Assembly: GCA_016281605.1 (NCBI GenBank)
Contig: JAEEJA010000019.1
Coordinates: forward strand, 34,792-98,791
Length of the DNA stretch: 64,000 bases
Reading direction: 5' to 3'
Origin: Lachnospiraceae bacterium
Lineage (GTDB): Bacteria > Bacillota > Clostridia > Lachnospirales > Lachnospiraceae
In this document: positions 38,330-49,110 of the stretch, in pieces
Layout: each line of letters begins with the position of its first letter
Position numbering within the stretch: position 1 is the stretch's first letter
Notes under the pieces: generated by a model
Told to the model about the DNA's origin: nothing
The model's database searches: none
Seen by the model: only the letters and a program-made list of their open reading frames with translations
Program-made: the position numbers and the translations under genes

Positions 38330-41128
38330 TTGAGTGATACACATAAAAGCGCTGAAAAAAAAGAAAGAGTAATTAGTAAAAGAAATACTGACAAGGTAAT
38401 TTTCGGATATAAGATTATACTTATTTTAATGCTTATATTTATCTTCATGCTGGCTGTTTTCTATGCCATAAAGGATAAAAAGGGTGCGATGGAAATCGAT
38501 AAGCCTGTATACATCGACCAATGGACTGTTACTGATTCTGAAGGCAATTCATTTACTACAGGCCGTTACCACGTCGCAGAGAAGGATTATAAGGACTACT
38601 TTACCATAGAAGCCACCTTACCTGATAAGATAAAGGATAATTCAGTGCTCTGCTTTCAGACAGGAAAAAATGTAGAAGTATATGTAAATGGAAAGCTTCG
38701 AAAGGATTTTGTGGAAAAAAGAGATGTAGTTCTTCCCGGAGGAAGTGTAAAGCGCTTTTATATGCTTGTTCCACTTGAATCTGAGGATTCCGGCGGACAG
38801 GTGCGTATGGTAAGAGAAGGAACATCTAAAAAAGGGCAGATAGTACCACGTACTTTTGTTTCTTCTATGGCAGGAGTTTATCTGTATATATTAACAAGAC
38901 ACGGACTTCCTTTTATGTTGGCAGAGGTGCTCCTTATCTTTTCGATTGTTGTTGTAATAATAAGCATGGTTCTTGCTTTTTGGCAGAAAAGAGAAATAAA
39001 CATGCTTTACGGAGCACTGGGAATCAGCATTATATGTGGATGGGTAATAACCAATTCCTTTGTTTTTCCATTTGTTTTCGGACATAATTACATAGACGGA
39101 ATACTTAATTACATGTTTTGTCTTCTTATCCCTTTCGGATTAGGGATGTACTTATATGTTATCCAAAAAAGAAGATACAGAAAATGGATGTTTGTAATAA
39201 TGATTGTTTCGACTATAAATGCGATTGTTTGGCCAATTCTTCATTTTACCGATATATTTCACTTCTACGATGCGCTTCCATTTATCAACGTTATACTTGG
39301 TTCAATGGCAGTGGCAGCCGTAATAATCATCGTAATTGATATAAAGAGAGGATACGCAAGAGAATATCAGTACACAGCCATAGGATTTATGGGATTTCTT
39401 TTCTTTGGTATTATAGAAGTTGTGGATTTACTGTTTTTGAATCCTATAAACGAAGAACTTCCTATGGTTTTCGGTATGACTGTTTTTCTGATTTTTATGG
39501 TTGTTCAGCAGGCTTATGATACAAGAAAGATATATTTTGAGAAACAGCGTGCGGTAGATATATCCGAGGCGAAGACAAGATTCCTGGCCAGTATGTCTCA
39601 TGAGATTCGTACTCCTATAAATTCAGTTCTCGGAATGAACGAAATGATATTAAGAGAGAATAATGATGAGACTATAGACGAATATGCTCAAACCATAAAA
39701 AGATCAGGAAATATGCTATTAATGCTTGTAAATGATGTGCTCGACTTCTCAAAGATAGAAGCTGGAAAGATTGAGATAGCTCACGCTGAGTACAATTTTG
39801 AGACCGTAGTAAGTGACGTAATCTCTCTTTCGGATGAAAAGGCATCAGAAAAGGGGTTGTCATTAAAGTATGAAATTCAAGATGATGTTCCTGTAGGTCA
39901 GGTAGGAGATGAATTTAGAGTAAGACAGATTCTTGTTAATCTTTTAAATAATGCTGTCAAGTATACTGATAGAGGAAGTGTTTCTCTTAATATCGGTGGA
40001 AGGTACACAGATGAAGGGTATGAACTTCATATAAGTGTAGCAGATACAGGAAGAGGAATAAAAGAAGAGGACCGGCAGGGACTTTTCGATGCATTTTCCA
40101 GGGCAGATATAAATACAAATGTAAATATAGAGGGTACAGGCCTTGGTCTTGCAATAGTAAAAAGTATTATAGATTCCATGAGTGGCTCGATAACTGTTGA
40201 GAGTGAGTATGGAGTTGGATCTGAATTTAAGATAGTCCTGCCTGTTGAAGTTTATGACAGGACACCTGTCGTTAAAAATATTATGAAAGAAGTAAAAAGA
40301 CAGAAAGAAGAAAAGGATGAAAGCTACTTCTATGCGCCGGAAGCCAATATTCTGGCTGTTGATGACAATAGGTCTAACTTAAATATCGTAAGACTCTTAC
40401 TTAAGAGAACAGGTATTATACCAGATCTTTGTACCGGTGGAAAAGAGGCTGTAGAGCTATGCAAGAGGAAAAGATATGATCTTATATTCATGGATCACAT
40501 GATGCCCTCACCTAATGGAATCGAGACTTTAAAGATAATAAGAGATGATAAAGAATCATTAAATCATGATACGACGATAATTGTATTAACTGCCAATGCT
40601 GTAGCAGGAAGCAGAAATATGTATATGAAAGCAGGATTTGCTGATTATATAGTAAAACCGATAGACTATAGAGTACTTGAGGGAGTAGTTAAAAAATATC
40701 TTCCTGAAGAGAAAATCGTTGATACAGGCATTAAAGAAAAGAGTAATTCCAGGTCTTTGAGTGATTTGGATTATAAGAGCAGGATATCTGCAATAGAAGG
40801 CTTTGATTATGATACCGCCATTAACTATTGTGCCGGAGATGAGGCATTTTTAAAGGAAATAATGGGCGATGTGTATGGAGAGTGTGATGAAAGAATAGAC
40901 AGGATGAGAGGAAACATACAAAAAAAGGATTTTGCATCATACCGAATTGAAGCTCATAGTATAAAGGGAAGTATGGCTACTATCGGATTTGGAGCGTTTA
41001 GTGAAAGGGCTAAGAAACATGAATTTGCAGCAAGAGATGGAGAATATGATTTCATCTTGGAGGATTTCGATTCATTTGTAGAGGAGTATACAAGTATTTG
41101 CCAAAAGATTAAGAGTGCATCTGAGTAA
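38330..41128 (+). CDS. Hybrid sensor histidine kinase (sensory domain, 7TM-like, HisKA, HATPase, REC, HPt)
   Basis: SMSHEIRTPINSVLG, GTGLGLAIVKSIID, LIFMDHMMPSPNGIETL, HPt EAHSIKGSMATIGF. Confidence 0.93.
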   Translation: MSDTHKSAEKKERVISKRNTDKVIFGYKIILILMLIFIFMLAVFYAIKDKKGAMEIDKPVYIDQWTVTDSEGNSFTTGRYHVAEKDYKDYFTIEATLPDKIKDNSVLCFQTGKNVEVYVNGKLRKDFVEKRDVVLPGGSVKRFYMLVPLESEDSGGQVRMVREGTSKKGQIVPRTFVSSMAGVYLYILTRHGLPFMLAEVLLIFSIVVVIISMVLAFWQKREINMLYGALGISIICGWVITNSFVFPFVFGHNYIDGILNYMFCLLIPFGLGMYLYVIQKRRYRKWMFVIMIVSTINAIVWPILHFTDIFHFYDALPFINVILGSMAVAAVIIIVIDIKRGYAREYQYTAIGFMGFLFFGIIEVVDLLFLNPINEELPMVFGMTVFLIFMVVQQAYDTRKIYFEKQRAVDISEAKTRFLASMSHEIRTPINSVLGMNEMILRENNDETIDEYAQTIKRSGNMLLMLVNDVLDFSKIEAGKIEIAHAEYNFETVVSDVISLSDEKASEKGLSLKYEIQDDVPVGQVGDEFRVRQILVNLLNNAVKYTDRGSVSLNIGGRYTDEGYELHISVADTGRGIKEEDRQGLFDAFSRADINTNVNIEGTGLGLAIVKSIIDSMSGSITVESEYGVGSEFKIVLPVEVYDRTPVVKNIMKEVKRQKEEKDESYFYAPEANILAVDDNRSNLNIVRLLLKRTGIIPDLCTGGKEAVELCKRKRYDLIFMDHMMPSPNGIETLKIIRDDKESLNHDTTIIVLTANAVAGSRNMYMKAGFADYIVKPIDYRVLEGVVKKYLPEEKIVDTGIKEKSNSRSLSDLDYKSRISAIEGFDYDTAINYCAGDEAFLKEIMGDVYGECDERIDRMRGNIQKKDFASYRIEAHSIKGSMATIGFGAFSERAKKHEFAARDGEYDFILEDFDSFVEEYTSICQKIKSASE

Positions 41129-41146
41129 TATACAAAAAGCCTATTA

Positions 41147-41176
41147 TAAAGGGGAGGATAAGGTCCTCTCCTTTTT
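41147..41176 (+). terminator. Rho-independent terminator
   Basis: AAAGGGGAGGA-TAAGG-TCCTCTCCTTTTT. Confidence 0.8.
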
Positions 41177-41199
41177 CGATTTATAATAATAAAAAATCA

Positions 41200-41228
41200 T
41201 AGACAATTAATAAGTGTTTTGATAAAAT
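41200..41228 (+). promoter_or_regulatory. Putative promoter of carB
   Basis: TAGACA, 17 bp, TAAAAT upstream of the AGGAGG RBS. Confidence 0.5.
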
Positions 41229-41261
41229 AAATTAGTTTAGATTTTTTTTAGGAGGATTATC

Positions 41262-44200
41262 ATGGCACAGAGAACTGACATCAAAAAGATACTTATTATC
41301 GGCTCCGGTCCTATTATCATAGGTCAGGCGTGCGAGTTCGATTATTCCGGAACACAGGCTTGTAAAGCCCTTAGAAGTCTTGGATATGAGATAGTACTTG
41401 TTAACTCAAATCCCGCTACTATCATGACGGACCCTGAGATGGCGGATGTTACTTACATCGAGCCTTTAAATGCAGAACGTATGGAGCAGATTATAGAAAA
41501 GGAAAGACCCGATGCCCTTTTACCTAACTTAGGTGGTCAGAGCGGTCTTAATTTATGTGCTGAGTTAAATAAGCTTGGTATACTTGATAAATACAATGTT
41601 AAAGTAATAGGTGTTCAGGTTGATGCCATAGAGAGAGGCGAGGATCGTATAGAATTTAAGAAAACTATGGATTCTCTCGGAATAGAGATGGCAAGAAGTG
41701 AAGTTGCCTATAGTGTTGAGGATGGTTTAAGGATAGCTGATGAATTAGGTTATCCGGTAGTTCTTCGTCCTGCATATACCATGGGTGGCGCAGGCGGAGG
41801 CCTTGTGTACAATAAAGATGAGTTAAGAACAGTCATAGCCAGAGGTCTTCAGGCTTCACTGGTTGGACAGGTTCTCGTAGAAGAATCTGTTATGGGCTGG
41901 GAAGAGCTTGAATTAGAGGTTGTAAGAGATAAAGAAGGTAATATGATTACCGTATGCTTCATAGAAAATGTAGATCCACTGGGAGTTCATACAGGTGATT
42001 CCTTCTGTACAGCTCCTATGCTTACCATAAGTGAGGATTTACAGGCAAGACTTCAAGAGCAGGCTTACAAGATTGTAGATAAGATTGAAGTTATTGGTGG
42101 AACCAATGTTCAGTTTGCTCATGATCCTGTTTCCGACAGAGTTATAGTTATAGAGATTAACCCACGTACTTCACGTTCTTCAGCTCTTGCTTCTAAGGCT
42201 ACAGGTTTCCCTATAGCACTTGTTTCAGCTAAGCTTGCTACAGGACTTACACTCAAGGATCTTCCTTGTGGTAAGTATGGAACACTTGATAAGTATAAGC
42301 CTGATGGAGACTATGTTGTTGTTAAGTTTGCACGCTGGGCATTTGAGAAGTTCAAGGGTGTTGAGGATAAGCTTGGTACTCAGATGAGAGCCGTAGGCGA
42401 GGTTATGAGTATCGGTAAGAATTATAAAGAAGCATTTCAGAAGGCTATTCGCTCGTTAGAGAAGGGAAGACATGGTCTCGGACATGTAAAGAACTTCGAT
42501 AAGCTTAGTAAAGAAGAACTTTTACATGAGCTTATTACACCTTCAAGTGAGAGGCATTTTGTAATGTACGAGGCACTCAGAAAGGGTGCAACTGTAGATG
42601 AAATCTTTGAAATCACAAAGGTTAAGCACTACTTTATCCAGCAAATGAAGGAGCTTGTGGAAGAGGAAGAACAAATACTTAAGTATAAAGGTTCTCTTTG
42701 TCCTGATGAATTGCTTATACAGGCTAAGAGGGATGGATTTGCAGATAAGTACTTAAGTGAAATCCTAGAGATTCCGGAGGAAACCGTAAGAGAGAAAAGA
42801 GAGTCACTTGGAGTTTCAGAGAGTTGGGATTATGTGCATGTAAGCGGTACAGAGGATGCTTCATACTTCTACTCAACCTACAATGCACCTGATAATAATA
42901 AAATAAATGAAGATAAACCAAAGATTATGATCTTAGGTGGCGGACCTAACCGTATAGGACAGGGTATCGAGTTTGATTACTGCTGTGTTCACGCAGCTCA
43001 GTCACTTAAGAAACTAGGTTTTGAAACGATCATAGTTAACTGTAACCCTGAGACAGTTTCAACCGACTACGATACATCTGATAAGCTTTACTTTGAGCCA
43101 CTTACACTTGAGGATGTGCTCAGTATATATAATAAAGAAAAGCCGGTTGGAGTTATAGCTCAGTTCGGTGGACAGACACCACTTAATCTGGCTGCAGACC
43201 TTAAGAAGTACGGTGTCAACATACTTGGAACATCTCCTGAGGTTATTGACCTTGCAGAGGATAGAGATCAGTTCAGAGCTATCATGGATAAGCTTGGAAT
43301 CCCTATGCCTGAGGCAGGTATGGCAGTAGATGTAGAGGAAGCTATCAGTATTGCAAATAAGATTGGTTATCCTGTTATGGTTCGTCCTTCCTACGTACTT
43401 GGCGGACGTGGAATGGAGGTAGTTTACGATGATGAAGCTATGAAGGATTACATGGCTGCAGCAGTTGGAGTAACACCGGACAGACCAATCCTTATCGACA
43501 GATTTTTAAATCATGCCATGGAGTGTGAGGCAGATGCTATCAGCGACGGAACACACGCTTTCGTACCGGCTGTTATGGAGCATATAGAGCTTGCAGGAGT
43601 TCATTCCGGAGACTCAGCCTGCATCATACCTTCAAAGCATATATCAGAAGAGAATTTAAAGACAATAAAAGATTATACACGTAAGATTGCAGAAGAGATG
43701 CATGTTGTGGGACTTATGAATATGCAGTACGCTATCGAGGGTGATAAGGTGTTCGTGCTTGAGGCTAATCCAAGAGCCTCCAGAACAGTACCTCTTGTAT
43801 CTAAGGTTTGTGGTATCAGTATGGTTCCGCTTGCTACAGATATTATTACATCTTCTCTTACAGGACGTCCATCACCTGTCAGTGAACTTAAAGAAAAGAA
43901 TATTCCTTACTACGGAGTTAAGGAAGCTGTATTTCCATTCAATATGTTCCAGGAGGTTGATCCTCTTCTCGGACCTGAGATGAGATCAACAGGTGAGGTT
44001 CTCGGGCTTTCACGTTCTGTGGGAGGAGCTTACTACAAGGCACAGGAAGCTGCTAAGTCAACACTTCCTCTCGAGGGAACAGTTCTCATATCTGTTAATC
44101 GTAAGGATAAGCCTGAGGTTCCTGCACTTGCAAAGCTTTTCGATGAAGCAGGCTTTAAGATTGTTGCGACGGGTACAACATATGAGCTTATCAAAGAGAA

Positions 44201-44480
44201 TAATATACCGGTTGAAAAGGTTAAGAAGCTTTATGAAGGAAGACCAAATATACTTGACCTTATAACAAACGGTAATATTCAGCTTATTGTCAACTCTCCT
44301 GTTAAGAAGGACAGCATCCATGATGACAGCTACTTAAGAAAGGCTGCAGTTAAGGCAAGAGTTCCTTATATAACCACTATGGCAGCAGCATTTGCAGCAG
44401 CTAATGGTATCAAGCATCTTAAGAAGCATGTTAAGAGTGATGTAAACAGCTTACAGTCATGGCATGAGGAAATTCAGTAA
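41262..44480 (+). CDS. carB: Carbamoyl-phosphate synthase large subunit
   Basis: KKILIIGSGPIIIGQACEFDYSGTQACKAL; duplicated ATP-grasp halves (GGGPNRIGQGIEFDYCCVHA); 1072 aa. Confidence 0.98.
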   Translation: MAQRTDIKKILIIGSGPIIIGQACEFDYSGTQACKALRSLGYEIVLVNSNPATIMTDPEMADVTYIEPLNAERMEQIIEKERPDALLPNLGGQSGLNLCAELNKLGILDKYNVKVIGVQVDAIERGEDRIEFKKTMDSLGIEMARSEVAYSVEDGLRIADELGYPVVLRPAYTMGGAGGGLVYNKDELRTVIARGLQASLVGQVLVEESVMGWEELELEVVRDKEGNMITVCFIENVDPLGVHTGDSFCTAPMLTISEDLQARLQEQAYKIVDKIEVIGGTNVQFAHDPVSDRVIVIEINPRTSRSSALASKATGFPIALVSAKLATGLTLKDLPCGKYGTLDKYKPDGDYVVVKFARWAFEKFKGVEDKLGTQMRAVGEVMSIGKNYKEAFQKAIRSLEKGRHGLGHVKNFDKLSKEELLHELITPSSERHFVMYEALRKGATVDEIFEITKVKHYFIQQMKELVEEEEQILKYKGSLCPDELLIQAKRDGFADKYLSEILEIPEETVREKRESLGVSESWDYVHVSGTEDASYFYSTYNAPDNNKINEDKPKIMILGGGPNRIGQGIEFDYCCVHAAQSLKKLGFETIIVNCNPETVSTDYDTSDKLYFEPLTLEDVLSIYNKEKPVGVIAQFGGQTPLNLAADLKKYGVNILGTSPEVIDLAEDRDQFRAIMDKLGIPMPEAGMAVDVEEAISIANKIGYPVMVRPSYVLGGRGMEVVYDDEAMKDYMAAAVGVTPDRPILIDRFLNHAMECEADAISDGTHAFVPAVMEHIELAGVHSGDSACIIPSKHISEENLKTIKDYTRKIAEEMHVVGLMNMQYAIEGDKVFVLEANPRASRTVPLVSKVCGISMVPLATDIITSSLTGRPSPVSELKEKNIPYYGVKEAVFPFNMFQEVDPLLGPEMRSTGEVLGLSRSVGGAYYKAQEAAKSTLPLEGTVLISVNRKDKPEVPALAKLFDEAGFKIVATGTTYELIKENNIPVEKVKKLYEGRPNILDLITNGNIQLIVNSPVKKDSIHDDSYLRKAAVKARVPYITTMAAAFAAANGIKHLKKHVKSDVNSLQSWHEEIQ

Positions 44481-44542
44481 AATATAGATTAGTATGCTTA
44501 TTTCTGAATCCTTATTTTAGGAATGCTTATTTATAAAAAACA

Positions 44543-44580
44543 AGAACCGCCAAAGATCTTTATTGCTTTGGCGGTTTTTT
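44543..44580 (+). terminator. Rho-independent terminator after carB
   Basis: AACCGCCAAAG-atctttattg-CTTTGGCGGTT followed by T-run. Confidence 0.9.
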
Positions 44581-44621
44581 ACTGATGTACACGGATTCGT
44601 AACTAAAAAAAGGAGATAATC

Positions 44622-45245
44622 ATGAATCCATTTAAATACAACTCAGCATTACAGCGCTTCATGGGAAGTCTTGCTGATTTTATATTATTGAATTTTTTAT
44701 TTATGATCTCATGTATTCCCATAGTAACTATAGGTCCTGCATTAAATGCTATGTACAGTATTTTAATTAGTGAAGCAAGACATGAACATGTACCATTTTT
44801 TAAGACCTATAGGATTAAATTTAAGGAAAATATATCGAGGTCCCTGATTTTATCGATCATAATGCTGATAACAGGAGTAATTCTTTCTGTTAATTTGTTT
44901 TTTTGGATGCAATTTAAAAGCATAATATTTACGATTATTTTTGTAATAATTGTACTGATAATGATTATATATATTTCAGTTTTTCCTTATGTCTTTGCAC
45001 TAAATGCAAGATATGATGAAAGTGTAGGAGTAACCTTAAAAAACGCCTTATATATAAGCATGGCATATATATCAAAAACTATGCTTATTCATGTTATAAC
45101 TGCTTTAATAGCGTCAATTTTATACTTTGTAGTCTTGCTAAGAATACCATTTTTTTTGTTTGGATTTTCATATATTTTGTATTGTGATGCTTATATAATT
45201 AATAAGATTTTTGAAAAAATTGAAAAAGATAATTCTTCAGAGTAA
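44622..45245 (+). CDS. YesL-like (DUF624) membrane protein
   Basis: FMGSLADFILLNFLFMISCIPIVTIGPALNAMYSI signature; about 200 aa; multiple TM helices. Confidence 0.85.
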   Translation: MNPFKYNSALQRFMGSLADFILLNFLFMISCIPIVTIGPALNAMYSILISEARHEHVPFFKTYRIKFKENISRSLILSIIMLITGVILSVNLFFWMQFKSIIFTIIFVIIVLIMIIYISVFPYVFALNARYDESVGVTLKNALYISMAYISKTMLIHVITALIASILYFVVLLRIPFFLFGFSYILYCDAYIINKIFEKIEKDNSSE

Positions 45246-45269
45246 ATTGTTAGATTGGAGAGATGATAT

Positions 45270-46667
45270 ATGCGGGCTTTAATGAAAAAGTATATCGGAG
45301 ACAGAAAATTTTATAATAACCTGCTAAAAATTGCAGTCCCTATAATGATACAAAACGGAATAACAAACTTTGTAAATATGCTTGATAATCTCATGGTTGG
45401 ACAGGTTGGTACAGAACAGATGTCAGGCGTTGCAATCGTAAATCAGCTCATGTTTATATATTTTTTATGTATATTCGGAGGTGTATCGGGAGTCGGCATA
45501 TTTACTGCACAGTATTGTGGAAATAAAGATGATGAGGGTATACGTTATACCTTTAGATATAAGCTTATTATGGGAGCTATACTCACAGCCCTGTGTGTGA
45601 CTGTATTTTTAATATGGGGCAAGGATTTGGTTCAGCTTTACCTAAACGGAGAGAGTGACGGAGGTGACCCTAAGGCAACTCTATCCTATGCGCTTGGATA
45701 CATGCATATAGAACTTTTTAGTCTCCCTGCTATACTGATATCCATAGTTATATCTTCGACTCTTCGCGAGTGTAAAGAGACCATAACTCCTATGAGAGCC
45801 GGAATTGTGGCTGTATTTGTAAATCTGATATTAAACTATCTGCTTATATACGGTAAAGCAGGACTTCCACAGCTTGGTGTTAACGGAGCTGCCATAGCAA
45901 CGGTAATAGCCCGGTTTGTAGAGATGTCAATAATGATTGTATGGGTACTTAGGCACAAGGACAAGCATACATACTTTAATAATGTACTAAAATCCTTTTA
46001 TATACCTAGATATCTGGTAAAACGCTTTTTTGTAAAGGGGCTTCCGCTTCTTGTAAATGAATCCATATGGTCTATAGGAATAGCAATGCTTTCTCAAGCG
46101 TACTCTATAAGGGGATTAAATGTAATTGCCGCCACCAATATAGCAAATACCATTAATAATGTATTTAATATTGTATTTATAGCTATGGGAGATGCGGTTG
46201 CGATTATTATAGGTCAGCTACTCGGAGCCGGAAAAATGGAAGAGGCTAAGGATCAGGATAATAAGATAATTGCATTTTCCATATTTAATTCAATAGTGAT
46301 AGGCTCTATCATGTTTGTAACATCAGGTCTTTATCCAAAGCTTTACAATACCAACGCACAGGCACAGGCTCTGGCTGCAAGCTTTATCATGGTTCAGGCT
46401 GTTATCATGCCAAAGGATGCATTTTTACATACTGCTTACTTCACCTTAAGATCAGGTGGAAAAACCATCATAACATTCCTTTTTGACAGTGTTTTCATGA
46501 TGGTTGTAAGTGTTCCTATAGCTTATGTGCTTAGTCGTTATACATCTCTTGATGTTATATGGATATTCTTTATAGTACATATGGCAGATCTTATAAAGTG
46601 TCTGATAGGATTAATACTTCTTAAAAAGGGCGTATGGATTAATAACATAATTAGTGAAGAGACTTAA
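45270..46667 (+). CDS. MATE family efflux transporter
   Basis: KIAVPIMIQNGITNFVNMLDNLMVGQVGTEQMSGVAIVNQLMFI; 12-TM pattern. Confidence 0.95.
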   Translation: MRALMKKYIGDRKFYNNLLKIAVPIMIQNGITNFVNMLDNLMVGQVGTEQMSGVAIVNQLMFIYFLCIFGGVSGVGIFTAQYCGNKDDEGIRYTFRYKLIMGAILTALCVTVFLIWGKDLVQLYLNGESDGGDPKATLSYALGYMHIELFSLPAILISIVISSTLRECKETITPMRAGIVAVFVNLILNYLLIYGKAGLPQLGVNGAAIATVIARFVEMSIMIVWVLRHKDKHTYFNNVLKSFYIPRYLVKRFFVKGLPLLVNESIWSIGIAMLSQAYSIRGLNVIAATNIANTINNVFNIVFIAMGDAVAIIIGQLLGAGKMEEAKDQDNKIIAFSIFNSIVIGSIMFVTSGLYPKLYNTNAQAQALAASFIMVQAVIMPKDAFLHTAYFTLRSGGKTIITFLFDSVFMMVVSVPIAYVLSRYTSLDVIWIFFIVHMADLIKCLIGLILLKKGVWINNIISEET

Positions 46668-46759
46668 AAAAACACTTGTTTTAATAATTGAATGGTGCTA
46701 TACTCCCCTTTGTGCAAAAAAACAGATAGAATATTAATACATATTACAGAGGGGGAAAA

Positions 46760-48007
46760 ATGTCAGACAAGATAACATCGGGAACTGATGCGGGCTTTTC
46801 CATAGATACAGATTCCGATAAAAGCGTTCTTCAAGAGCTCGAATTGGCAACCAAAAAGAAGGAAGCTAAAGAATTTGGAGAAGCTTTAGGAGAGATAGGA
46901 AGCTTTGTCAGAGTACAAAGAGAATTAGAAGAAAAAAGAAGAGAGCAGGAAAGAAAAGAAATCATGCTTCTAAAGCAGGCAGCTGAGGAAGCTAAGGCTC
47001 TTGAAGTAAAGAAAAAGAGTAAGAAGCGCCATGAAAGAAAGAGTCCGACAAACCCTGCAGAAGCGGTAGCTTTGGATGAATCAACCAGAGAGTATAACAA
47101 AAAAATTGCAAAAAAGAGAAGCTTTAAGCTTTTCTTATATATAGTTCCTTTTATTATACTTACATTATGTTTTTCTTATTTTCCACTACACGGTTGGATA
47201 TATGCTTTCTTTGATTACAATCCGACACTTGGAATATCAGGAAGTGAGTTCGTAGGTCTTAAGTGGTTTAAGATGCTTTTCGGTAATGAAGTACAGATGA
47301 AACAGATGGCTCAGGTTCTCGTGAATACATTTGTCATGAGTACTATTGGTATTATTACATCTATATTACCTATGCTTTTTGCAGTTTTCTTAAACGAAAT
47401 AAAATCAGAAAAATTTAAAAATATAGTACAGACATTTACAGCTCTTCCAAACTTTATCAGCTGGGTAATGGTTTACTCCATAGCATTCTGTCTTTTTTCT
47501 GACAGTGGTATGATAAATACATTACTTAATCATCTTGGAATAATAACAAATCCTATTAAGTTTTTGGACAGCGATAAGCATACATATCTTTGGATGACTC
47601 TTTGGAGCATATGGAAGGGTCTTGGATGGGGTGCTATTATGTATCTTGCGGCGATTACCACCATATCTCCGGAGCTTTACGAAGCAGCGCGGGTTGAGGG
47701 TGGAAGCCGTCTGCAGCTTATCAGATATATAACCATACCACAGCTTATGCCAACATTTATGGTTCTTCTCATGATGGCTATTGCAAACTTCCTAAATAAT
47801 GGTATGGATCAGTACTATGTGTTCCAAAATTCATTTAATAAGGAGCACATACAGGTTTTGGATTTATATGTTTACAATATTGGTATGACAGGAGGAAGTC
47901 TTTCTCTTGCATCCGGAATCAGTATGTTGAAAACCATTATAAGTGTTGTACTTCTTTCTCTGGTTAATTTTGTTTCAAAGAAGACCAGAGGAGAAAGCAT
48001 CATATAA
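46760..48007 (+). CDS. ABC sugar permease (LplB/YtePQ-like) with long charged N-terminal extension
   Basis: EAA loop EAARVEGGSRLQLIRYITIPQL; about 120-aa Lys/Glu-rich cytosolic extension before the first TM. Confidence 0.92.
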   Translation: MSDKITSGTDAGFSIDTDSDKSVLQELELATKKKEAKEFGEALGEIGSFVRVQRELEEKRREQERKEIMLLKQAAEEAKALEVKKKSKKRHERKSPTNPAEAVALDESTREYNKKIAKKRSFKLFLYIVPFIILTLCFSYFPLHGWIYAFFDYNPTLGISGSEFVGLKWFKMLFGNEVQMKQMAQVLVNTFVMSTIGIITSILPMLFAVFLNEIKSEKFKNIVQTFTALPNFISWVMVYSIAFCLFSDSGMINTLLNHLGIITNPIKFLDSDKHTYLWMTLWSIWKGLGWGAIMYLAAITTISPELYEAARVEGGSRLQLIRYITIPQLMPTFMVLLMMAIANFLNNGMDQYYVFQNSFNKEHIQVLDLYVYNIGMTGGSLSLASGISMLKTIISVVLLSLVNFVSKKTRGESII

Positions 48008-48062
48008 TAAGGGTTTTACATAACAATTCATACAATCCAGGATCGGAGGATATAAGTTTAAC

Positions 48063-49088
48063 ATGGAATCTAATAATAAATACAGGGCGCCGGGAAGTGC
48101 CGGAAAAGTTCAAGCAGACAAGGCACCGGGAAAACAAGTCACAACTCAATCAAGAAGGGCACCGGGCTCAAGACCGGACCTTTCGATAACGAAGAAAAAG
48201 AAGAAGACAAAGATATTCAATACTATTTTTAACGGAGTTATAATTGCTGTTTTTATAATACTTGCTTTTGTTTGTGCATATCCGTTTTATTATATGATCA
48301 TAAATACTTTAAGTGCCAATGATTTGAGTGCAAATGGTTCTGTGAATTTCATACCTAAGGGGATACATTTGAATAATTATATAGATGTGCTTAATATCAG
48401 AGGTATGGGAAGGGCAACCGTTATATCGTTGTTAAGGACAGTTATCGGTACATTTTGCACTGTTATGGCATCTGCCTTTTTGGGATATATGTTTACACAG
48501 AAGAGAATGTGGAAGAGAACCTTTTGGTACAGATTTTTCGTTATAACCATGTACTTTAATGCAGGCCTTATACCTATGTACATAACCATGAAGAATCTCC
48601 ATTTGACTGACAACTTTCTTGTATATATATTACCTGCAGTAGTTCAGCCATTCAATATAATTTTGGTTAAAACATATGTTGAATCAATTCCTGAATCACT
48701 GCAGGAAGCGGCTGCACTTGAAGGTGCATCGACTATAAAGATTTTTACCGGTATCATACTGCCCCTTTCTAAACCTATACTTGCAACCGTAGCCATATTC
48801 TCTGTAGTTGCACAGTGGAACGCTTTTCAGGATACGCTGCTTTATATAACAGACCAAGGTCTTTATTCTTTACAGTATCTGCTTTACACCTATATTAATC
48901 AGGCAAGTTCACTTGCTTCTATGGTAAGAAATAATAATGGTGCTATTGTTAATGCAGCTACACAGCAGACACCTACATCCATAAGGATGACAGTATCTGT
49001 AATCGTAGTATTACCGATTTTATTTGTATACCCAATCTTTCAGAGGTTCTTTATAAAGGGTATTATGATTGGTTCTGTTAAAGGATAA
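48063..49088 (+). CDS. ABC sugar permease (LplC/YtcP-like)
   Basis: EAAALEGASTIKIFTGIILPLSKPILAT; AYPFYYMIINTLS. Confidence 0.93.
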   Translation: MESNNKYRAPGSAGKVQADKAPGKQVTTQSRRAPGSRPDLSITKKKKKTKIFNTIFNGVIIAVFIILAFVCAYPFYYMIINTLSANDLSANGSVNFIPKGIHLNNYIDVLNIRGMGRATVISLLRTVIGTFCTVMASAFLGYMFTQKRMWKRTFWYRFFVITMYFNAGLIPMYITMKNLHLTDNFLVYILPAVVQPFNIILVKTYVESIPESLQEAAALEGASTIKIFTGIILPLSKPILATVAIFSVVAQWNAFQDTLLYITDQGLYSLQYLLYTYINQASSLASMVRNNNGAIVNAATQQTPTSIRMTVSVIVVLPILFVYPIFQRFFIKGIMIGSVKG

Positions 49089-49110
49089 TTAGATTCATAA
49101 AAAACTATTT

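Noticed and set aside
41262-44480. Additional ORFs inside carB (42724-42921 -, 43741-43983 +, 43993-44265 +, 44058-44321 -)
   Set aside because: Embedded in an unmistakable carB frame; low-complexity peptides with no start signals.
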